This document shows, piece by piece, positions 55,911 through 64,000 of a DNA stretch of 64,000 bases. Within the stretch, counting starts at the first letter, position 1. Every line of letters begins with the position of its first letter. A program made the translations under genes and the position numbers. The stretch is from the NCBI GenBank assembly GCA_033239525.1, contig BSYO01000004.1:9834037-9898036 (forward strand). The letters are read 5' to 3'. Source of the stretch: Nepenthes gracilis (lineage: Eukaryota > Streptophyta > Magnoliopsida > Caryophyllales > Nepenthaceae). The notes beneath the pieces are model-generated. The model made no database searches and was not told the DNA's origin. It saw only the letters and a list, made by a program, of their open reading frames with translations.

Positions 55911-58900
55911 TGTGACGAAATGACCATATTTCACCGTATATAATCTCCGTCAAATTATCGTACTTATATTGCATTAAAATATACTCTGGTCAAAAAGTAT
56001 AAGTATATATATATATATATATATATACTTATATGGGTGAACTTAAATTTTTTTTATTATATTGTGTGCACAGGATCGCGTAAGGCTAAAACTCTTGAGT
56101 CAGCCATATTAAGTAGGTCGGTTGAACTAAGTCGGTCAACATCTTGATCGTTCGAGGATTTTAGGTTGGTCGGCCAGATGCATGAGTCCAGAAACGAATT
56201 GAGTTGCTATTAGGAACCACAAATTCTTTCCAATAAAATTTAGCGGAAGCACATAATTTACTTGTTAATTAATACTACAGAATCATTTTACAAAATTTTT
56301 CAAAAGAACCAAAAGAGAATTACATCAATATCACTCATGTACGACTACTTAATTCTCGATTAGTCTTCTACCTAACTAGTCCATCATACTTCATTTCTTT
56401 TCGTTCGGTATAAACTCATCATCATCTGAAAGAAAGTAAAAAGGGAGTGAGTTAAAAGCCCAATAAGGTACCAATAAGAAAAAGTCATACATAATCATAT
56501 TTAGGATAGAAACAGACAAAACGCAATGAATGCATTTATGCATGCAAATCATAAAACGTGGCCAGAGTCAAATTCATAAAAATATGAACTGAGGTCATTT
56601 TCATGCAAATTAGTTTCCAAAGCATGTTTCTATTTCAAAACCAATTTTCGTCAAAAATCGACTACATTTAAGGTCGATAACTCTTGACTAACAAACGGCT
56701 ACATTTAAAGTCTGTAACTCTCAACCAACCAAAACAGCTCCATTTGAGGTTCATAACTCTTGACCAATATATCTCAAATAACAGTTGCATTTAAAATCTA
56801 CAGTTCTCGACCCTCTTGACCATCAAATCCCATAAGTGGCTACATTAAAGGTCCGTAGTTATTAACCAACCAAAACAGCTACATTTAAGATCCGTAACTC
56901 TTAACCAACTAAAACAGCTACATTTAAGGTCGTAACTCTTGATCAACATATCTAAAATAACGGTTATATTTAAGGTTTGCAACTCTTGGCCCTCTTGACC
57001 ATCAAATTCCATAAACGTTACATTTAAGGTTCGTAACTCTTGATTAATCAAAACGGCTATATTTAAGATCCGTAATTCTTAACCAACAAAATCCATTTTC
57101 AAAATCCACAAACTTCCAAAAGTTCAAAGTTCAAATAGTCAAAGTTACTAAGTAATGCAAATAACCGGACATCTTTTACATGCCAATAGCTAGACTTCTT
57201 TTTAAACATGCTCATGACTAGACTTCTTTAGATATATAAATATTCAAATTTCATGCAGATATGCAAATAACCAAAGTTCTTTAAGGATGCATTCATAAAT
57301 GATAATATCATGCAAAAAGTAATTATGCTGACATTCTTAAGTAGAAACTTAACCAAGCGAGCATGAGAACGATAATGCTTAATAGATTTAAAATATGAAA
57401 TTAGTAAAAATGTTGGGTACACTTGCCTTGACATTTTCTCCAAATTTCCTTACTTTATCTAACCTTGAGCACCCTTCCTCCCATAATTCATCGTCTTTGT
57501 CTCCTCTACTTCTAAAACTTACTCCCAAACTCCCGTATTTAGTATTTATAGGCGATGGGGTAAGTGAAAGTAGGTGGGATAGGTCACTTACTATCGATAT
57601 TTTATTCATATCCCCATTTTTAGATAATTCTAGAGAATTCTAACAAGTAAGAGTAGCTCACCTACTCATAACTGGCCACTCCAACCTTTAGTCAAAACCA
57701 ATCAATGATTCATTCCTTGCCTACAGTCAACTTCGATAAACTTTCTTGACCGGCCAATATTTCATTTTACCATCTTTCTTCTCTGACTGTTTTATTGATA
57801 ATTTAATCCAAAAATATCATCAATGTTCTCCGGAAGTCATATTATCCATCTATTATCATTTCTACTTTGTTTATCTTATTTTATCATTCTATCCACTCCG
57901 ACCTTGACTAATATACCAATCCTCTTCCATCAATCTACTCCAGTCATCTCCTTCTAAATCTACTCCGATCATTCTCTCCGAAAAATATCACTGAAAATTG
58001 TCTCTATATTTTACTTAATCGTATCCGAAAATGGTCTCTGTCAGAAATCCATCCTCCTTCCTTATTTGGCCGTATTATTTCTTCAACTGGACTTAGCCTC
58101 TTATAGCCGGTCAACCTTCCATTGACCAGATCATTTTTCCCCCATACCTTGCCTATCTGATTGACAAGGCGCTATCCGAATTTCTTCCTCACGGTCTGCC
58201 GATCAAGAGGGTGTTGACTTGATATTTTCGCAATCAGACATTTCTTCTAAAAAAGCACACCGGCATTTGAAATCGGTGATTTTTCTCAAGATATAAACCG
58301 ATAATTTTACCCATTCTGGTAAATTGCCCATACAGGTAAAATTCATGCAAACTAGCAATTTTTCCATACCGGAAAAATCTGTACAACCGGCAATTAGTCA
58401 TTCCGACAAAACACAAACAACCGGTTATTTCTTTCATTTCAATTCATACCGGGAGTTTTCATCATTCCGGGTGTTTTTATTCATTTCGTTAATTTGCTTC
58501 ATTCCGACATTTTTGTACCCATACCGATCATTTTATACAAATCGGCCTTTTCATCCCGTTCAATCCATACCGATTATTTTAATCACAAGCATACCTGTCA
58601 TTATATTTTATTCCATCCATTTTCTTCATTCAGAGAAATTCACCAAACCTCCCAAAATACACCATACCGGCATTTTGTACCGTGCCAGACAGACTGTGCA
58701 TTCCGGCCAAATGCATCATACCGAGCAGATTGCGCATCCCCGTCAAATGCGTCGTACCAATAATTTCATTCATTACAGCCATTAGTGCAATCCGGGCAAA
58801 ATCCTAATCAGTGAAGCCAATTTCAGTCAACGGTTTTCTGGTAGTCAACTTGCCAATTCCAGTCAACGATTTCTGTCAGTCAACTTGCCAATTCCAGTAA

Positions 58901-59050
58901 ACGATTTTATTGCCGGTCAACTATTCTTTTCTTAGATAATTTCTTGGCCATTATGATAATTCTTCATAACTTAATATCGTTACGTAAATTGATTAAATCA
59001 AATCTTGATTATATGATCTTAATTTCGATTCTTGAAAACCAGACATTATA
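55911..59050 (-). repeat. Right LTR of the large-LTR element
   Basis: Partner of 51467-54651. It keeps the minus-strand TATA box CCTATAAATAC at 57542-57552. A hairpin-forming AGTATAAG(TA)nCTTATAT tract lies at about 55998-56034. Confidence 0.85.
56655..57100 (+). repeat. About 45-bp repeat array in the right LTR
   Basis: Same unit as 52200-52690; unit number and order are not exactly the same, indicating gain or loss after insertion. Confidence 0.85.
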
Positions 59051-59077
59051 CTAGATCAAATAGAACATAAAGAAAAA

Positions 59078-59252
59078 GGGCACTGTGATGCGATTGCCAT
59101 ACAAAGTCGTACATCAGTCGTTGAATATAAATCCAACGACATTCCTTATTTGTTATTAAAAAATAAAATAAATAAAATGGTTAGGAAGCACTGTTATATT
59201 TATATTCGACGATTGTCGTATAGCACCATATAGTAGGCACATCACAGTGCCC
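59078..59252. mobile_element. 175-bp MITE-like element
   Basis: Perfect 13-bp terminal inverted repeats, GGGCACTGTGATG at 59078-59090 and CATCACAGTGCCC at 59240-59252. Inside lies an imperfect palindrome (59117-59140, GTCGTTG...CAACGAC) followed by A/T-rich DNA. No open frame. No clear target duplication is seen, so the superfamily is not assigned. Confidence 0.75.
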
Positions 59253-60220
59253 CTCGAGTATAGGGCATAGACATATAAGAAGATTTGGTATTATCATCAT
59301 AAATCGAAATCCATGGGGCTCTCAAACTTGGCCACTAAAGAAGGCTAGTTTGGATTTCTTTCTTGTATGGTTGATCATCTCAAAAAGGCCAAATAAGCAT
59401 TATTGACTTTCAAAGCTTATAATTAAATTTGAGTTTAACTTTTAGCTTAATAAGTTTAATTTAAATAATATGAGTGTACACTCCTAAAAGAGTTATAACT
59501 TATAGTTCAACATCAACTGTATATAGTTTATTTATAAAATATATACATTCATTGTTTTATATGTAAATTATAATTAAAAATCACATTTAATATAAGATTT
59601 GCTTCTATATGATATATAAGATTTTTTTTATGACTTTTAGTAGCTATGAACTAAACAATTACAAAATTGGTTTAATTAGTCAATTTATTGCAAATGAATA
59701 TGATGTGTAAATTTAACAAATAACTTATAAACAAATAATTTTATTATATGCAGATAATTTAAAACTTATAAAAAATTTAATAAATTATTTTTATTTTTAA
59801 TAAAAATAAAAATAATTTCTAGTGTTTAGACCTATCGACTTTTATTGTTCATTTTAGACTAAAAGTATCTATTTTTCTTGAAGAGTCTTTAGAATTACCA
59901 TAGGCTAGCTTTTAATTTGCCTCCATTTTTCTTTGTAGGACAAATAAGCCAACACCTACTGACGTCTTTTTTAAAAAAATTTCCATAGGCCTTCTCAGTC
60001 TGTAAAGTAAATTGAAAATATAGTAAGTCAAATGTAGGTACTTAGCTGTCTGCTACGAGATTTCTAACGTATGGTTTTAATTTATACAACCAAAATTAAG
60101 TCCATGACTGGCGTCTTCATGAACCTGCCAATCTTTCAATATGCCAGATATACCTAAATTATCAATTATATTACTATTAAATATATTAAATAATATGTAT
60201 CAATATTAAATTTATTGTAA
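59253..60220. other. AT-rich spacer
   Basis: No gene, repeat or LTR boundary recognised. Ends at the LTR starting TGTGCTTCTGGATCTG. Confidence 0.5.
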
Positions 60221-60764
60221 TGTGCTTCTGGATCTGAATTGTTGTACAGATTAGGAAACTATTGGGTATTCCGTGTCGGGTCGAACTCAAGCTGATTTGA
60301 TTTCCGTCTCTACTAACCTAAATCTTACAGATAACTAATAATGAACAAGAGGTTAGAGGATTAATGTACCAGTTGTCACATTTCGGTGGTGATATGATCG
60401 CGAATGGTCATCACTGACATGTTTCTCACTGTTCTGGTGGGTGATTCATTGATGCCTGCTGATGGCAGCAGTGGCTGATAGTAGTAGCACCTTTTCTAAT
60501 CATTGAATATGGCTACCAATGGCAAGCGTTTACATCGGCGGCCTCTGCGCTGGCCAGACTAGTCGGTTTTTTCCATTGTGATTGGTTATGTCGTAGGGGT
60601 TGCCTGTTGAATTTGGTCGGTCCCTATATCCATCGGCCCATTATGTGTTGCTATGTCTGGGCTTGCCGTTTGAGCCTTTTGGGCCCCGATCATCACGGGG
60701 CCTTTCCTTGTTGATGGGCCTGGTTTTGGCATAGGTTGGGCCTTTAACACAGCTGAATACATCA
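60221..60764 (-). repeat. 3' LTR of a truncated Tat element
   Basis: The plus-strand start TGTGCTTCTGGATCTGAATT matches the inner end of the Tat2 LTR at 49328; it ends ...GAATACATCA at 60764. On the minus strand the LTR is preceded by GGCATGGGAGCTCA, the polypurine arrangement of Tat1. 544 bp long. Confidence 0.65.
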
Positions 60765-62245
60765 TGAGCTCCCATGCCAAATGACTAGGCCTTGCCAGTC
60801 TCCGGTATGTCACGATGGGTTGCTTACAGTTAGCCTACTCTTGGTCCCTTCCCAAGGTGATACTTTGCCCGTTTCCAACGGCTGTACTTCTTTCCCAAGT
60901 GACTTGCAGCTTTCTGTATGGGGTCGAAGAAATTCGCTCTCTGTTTGAAAAGATTTTGTCATTGATTTGGGGCTTAGTGTTGATTCCTTGCTGGTTTCTT
61001 GCGATTGATGCTGGCAGACATGACCTCTCACTTAAGGCTCGTCAACCTCCTCCTACGGCTATGAATGGAGGGGCTCCTTGCTCTTCACTCCATGGATCAT
61101 CTTCACACCAATTAAGTGGTGTGGGAATTTAGAACCGACATGGGTGCTTTGTTGCCTCCCATTGGAATCAGATGGAGTTTCGTGATATTTAACGAAGTGC
61201 TTGAAGTCTGTCATGGTGCTCCTCACTCGACTTCTTTGATGTCATAATGAGGATGGTATGATCACAGGGCCATCCTTACCTCCCTCCTCCATGCTAGTGC
61301 CTAGTGGTGTAGCCTCTGGAGGAACTTCCAGGCGCAATCTCCTTGCTTCCGTTCCTTTTTTCAAAGAGTTGCTTCCGGAGCTTACTGTAGGAGGTACTTC
61401 CAGAGTCCAGCTGTGGGTTACCATGCCAACATCACACCAGCTTGATCACCGGTCAAAGGGCTATGATCGGCCCTGACAGAGGATCTCTGAGTGGGAAGCT
61501 TCCTACGCGAGGGTGGTGGCATTTTGCCTTCCTCCTCGTTAGGGACTTGCTTCTCATTCACCTTTTGCAACACCTAGTCCCTAGTTTGGGCACTTCAATG
61601 GGTAGGTAGAAGACAGCTACTTGGTACTTCGGCCATGGTTGTCTTTTTGGAACTAGTTTTCAGGCAAGCATTGCAAGATCTCCATTTCATGCATTTTGTC
61701 TTCTTTCTTTTACTACGTACATTCGATGATGTAAAGTTTACATTTTGTAAAAGAAATTAATATATGGAACTTTCGAGCATTATTCTGTTTCTTGCTTTGT
61801 GTCTTCTAGCTTTTTCGTATGACTTTCGATGGTTGAAATACTTGTTCGCAGTTGCGGGCTACTTGACGTTCGCTACCCAGATAGTCTGGGTGGCCGGTGG
61901 CTTGATCTTCTCGCAATCCGCCTCTCAGCTGGCCTTCTAAGTACCTTGCTAGAACTTAGCCATTTGCCAGCACTGAAAGCCGCTCCCCGCTAAGTACATT
62001 TTCAAAGTTACTTCCTATTAAGGACATTCTCCAAGTCACTCCCTATCGAGTGTATTTGCGAAGCCTAGTCTTCCGCAAACCTCAGTTTTCCCCTTATAAG
62101 TGCATTCACGCATTCTTTTACATCATCATTACATTTTTCTATCCGTTAGGAAGATTTTTAATTTAAACGTCAGAGGATAAATTAAGGATTTAGTCTCATC
62201 AATCCTCTGACTTCTTGTTTGCGATGTGTAGGACCCAGGTTAATA
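60765..62245 (+). other. 3' region of a Tat element, possible antisense-ORF region
   Basis: Lies where Tat1 carries its antisense gene (just inside the polypurine tract and 3' LTR). No clear PF04195-like or DPRNASAL motif is readable; short plus-strand frames (60815-61132, 61258-61476) are of unknown meaning. AAAAGAAATTAATATATGG near 61750 resembles the A/T-rich 3' ends after the other two antisense ORFs. A 10-bp inverted repeat, GTCAGAGGAT/ATCCTCTGAC, sits at 62169-62178 and 62202-62211. No pol follows. Confidence 0.4.
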
Positions 62246-63636
62246 GAAACGGAGATCAGACCCACTCAAATTCAACCCAACACGGAAGACCTAATAGCTC
62301 AATAATTCGTTCAATAATTCGGATCTAGAGACGCATTATATTAAAAGATAAATATTTAAAAAATTATAAATTAATATGGTCATATATATCTAATTTTAGG
62401 TGTATCGGATAATATTATATATATATATATATCATGTTACATCGATCGATATGATAACATATTAAGATATTATCATTATATTAAAAAATATTGATATCAA
62501 AAGGATTAAATATTAATTTATATTAATTAATATTTATATTATTAATCTATCTTTTATCTATATGTATAGATTATTTTATTTTTAGCTTTTGTAAATAAGT
62601 ACAGCTGACCCTTTTATTCATTTGAAAAACAAAAATAAAATAAAATAAAAAGCGAGAATATATATAATCAACAAGAAGAGTTGAATTAGCGATACCCTTG
62701 AAAACTTTAAAATAATATATTATCATTTTTTTAATTTATATATTTATATAAAATTAGATAAATCAATGACTATGGTGTCACTTGATAATGATCCAAAAGT
62801 ATTGGCTATCATACAAGGCTAGGAAAATAAGAAGAACAGTAGACAGTTGAAAACTGAAGCATCAAAGGCATGTTTGAATATAAGAAAGTTTGAAAAATAT
62901 ATAAATAAATAAATAAAATTATTTTAACATTTAAATTATTTGAAAAATCATTAAAAAAGTAATATTATTTTTTTAATTTTTTCTATTTTTTTCATCAATT
63001 TTTTCTTAAAATTTTGTTAATCCAAATAAATCCTTGATAAATATGTTAACTGCTCAGTTTCATTTAGTCTTAAAACTGAACAATTGATGGTTCATATTAA
63101 TGGTTGATAACGCTCCACAATTACTCTCCATAATTCTCCATTAATTTTGCACGGTAATGCTTTCACACATAATTGATGGAATTATCTGATAAATAGTATC
63201 TAATTGGTTTTATTCCTGAGTCAATTTTTCTATAATACACCATCGAAGAAGAGATTGAGGGCTTAAAAATTTAAAACCGAAAAATCAAAGGAGAAGAAAA
63301 ATAGAGCAGACAATGCTAGGATGTTAGTAATTTTTCATTATATTTCGCATTTCAATCTTTTTATGGATGATTAGGCCGGCATAAATTTTAACAAAATATT
63401 GATTGAAGGTGTCTTCAAAAAAATAGAAAATAAGAAAAAAATGAATAATATAATTAAGTTTCATTTAGATGTTTTTGAGATCCCATAGCTGTAAAATGTT
63501 TTCAAAAGGAGAAAGAAAAGTCCAAAGTCACAATGTAAACTCTCAGCCAACTTGACGAGGGGATGAAGCTGTTTCAATCTGGGACGAGAGGTTCAGTGCC
63601 GTACTGATACAGCACTGCGTCAGTGACACATGATGC
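62246..63636. other. AT-rich intergenic DNA
   Basis: Contains an (AT)n run near 62416-62431 and otherwise A/T-rich single-copy-looking sequence. No coding signal is seen. Confidence 0.5.
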
Positions 63637-63663
63637 CTGCCATTGGATTAAATCCAACGGCAG
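63637..63663. repeat. 27-bp imperfect palindrome followed by T-rich tract
   Basis: CTGCCATTGGATT joined to AAATCCAACGGCAG, a near-perfect inverted repeat, then about 100 T-rich bases. The layout resembles the palindromes in 23062-23698 and in the MITE-like element at 59117-59140. Upstream GCACTG...CAGTG near 63612 may be part of the same small element. Confidence 0.6.
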
Positions 63664-63767
63664 GGAATTTTTTTTTTCTTTTAACATTTGTTTGTTCTAT
63701 TTTTTAAGTTTTATTTTTATTTTTTTTACTTTTTATCATTTGAATTTATTATAAAATTTAATTGGTA

Positions 63768-64000
63768 TACAAAAAATGAGCTGGCCCTATAAAAGTCAAA
63801 GTCCCAAGATGATGGTCAACACTCTAACGGCCCAATTGGAAAACGGGCCCAAGAGCTGAAAAGCCTAGCGTTGACCGTCGAGCTGCCAACTCCCAAACAG
63901 ACGGTCAACTCAAATGTTGACCGTCTAACTTACGCGCATTGGGCCCAAAGAGGCTCTTCTACAGTAATGGGCCTGACTCACTCAGGCCCATGGCCCATCA
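63768..64000 (+). mobile_element. Start of a Tat-type LTR, continuing beyond the window
   Basis: TACAAAAAATGAGCTGGCCC through GGAAAACGGGCCCAAGAGCTG matches 22739-22840 almost base for base. It then runs on with TTGACCGTC-rich sequence to the window end. Only the U3 side is visible, in plus orientation. Confidence 0.65.

Larger units (their letters stand above)
51467..59050 (-). mobile_element. Large-LTR chromovirus-like element with a nearly empty interior
   Basis: Two LTRs of about 3.2 and 3.1 kb (51467-54651 and 55911-59050) start TGTGA(T/C)G. The left copy ends ATTACA and the right ATTATA, a terminal C-to-T change. Flanks CTATA (51462-51466) and CTAGA (59051-59055) look like a once-identical target duplication. 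Orientation is minus: a decayed primer-binding site (TGATATTAGAG) lies beside the right LTR and a GTGGGAGAT purine tract beside the left one. The interior is only 1.26 kb. LTRs of this size suit the Tekay/Del branch. By eye they differ by more than 10%, so it is older than the other elements. Confidence 0.85.

Overview
The window is nuclear DNA of a flowering plant, most likely a eudicot. The evidence is one protein-coding gene with GT-AG introns at the left edge, followed by about 57 kb of LTR retrotransposons typical of angiosperms, broken and nested in one another. The sequence does not identify the species.

Layout. 1-6153 (+): the 3' part of a PSI-like gene (DUF3475/DUF668 family), with nine exons visible and the 5' end outside the window. 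6154-7908: AT-rich intergenic DNA. 7909-14401 (-): a complete but non-autonomous Ty3/gypsy Tat-type element with near-identical 0.9-kb LTRs, TSD CCGCC, only a shortened gag, and an oppositely oriented gene with its own TATA box (PF04195-like domain, acidic repeats, coiled coil). 15130-24955: a mosaic of Tat LTR pieces, a decayed Tat pol (17239-19862, -), two Copia RNase H relics, a segmental duplicate (21998-22735, matching 50004-50428) and a 326-bp tandem duplication. 24956-29135 (+): a chromovirus-like element missing the outer part of each LTR.

29149-50003 is a three-layer nest. A Tat element on the minus strand (gag 47811-49230, pol 30090-33962, antisense gene remnant 29149-29556) was entered by a Tekay-like chromovirus (34010-47805, +, TSD CAAAG). 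The left LTR of that chromovirus was in turn entered by a gag-only Sirevirus-like Copia element (35305-39700, -, TSD CTATG). 51467-59050 (-): a second Tekay-like element with 3.1-kb LTRs and almost no coding interior. 59078-59252: a 175-bp MITE-like element. 60221-62245: the 3' end of another Tat element. 63768-64000: the start of a Tat LTR that runs off the window.

Apart from the first gene, nothing here looks like a host gene. The coding regions are retrotransposon ORFs broken by stops and frameshifts; in the Tekay-like element the stops fit mainly C-to-T and G-to-A changes. The most interesting item is the antisense gene carried by the Tat elements: its C-terminal half recurs, diverged, in the second Tat element, in the same position and orientation. 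All domain calls come from reading translated motifs by eye; no database search was run.
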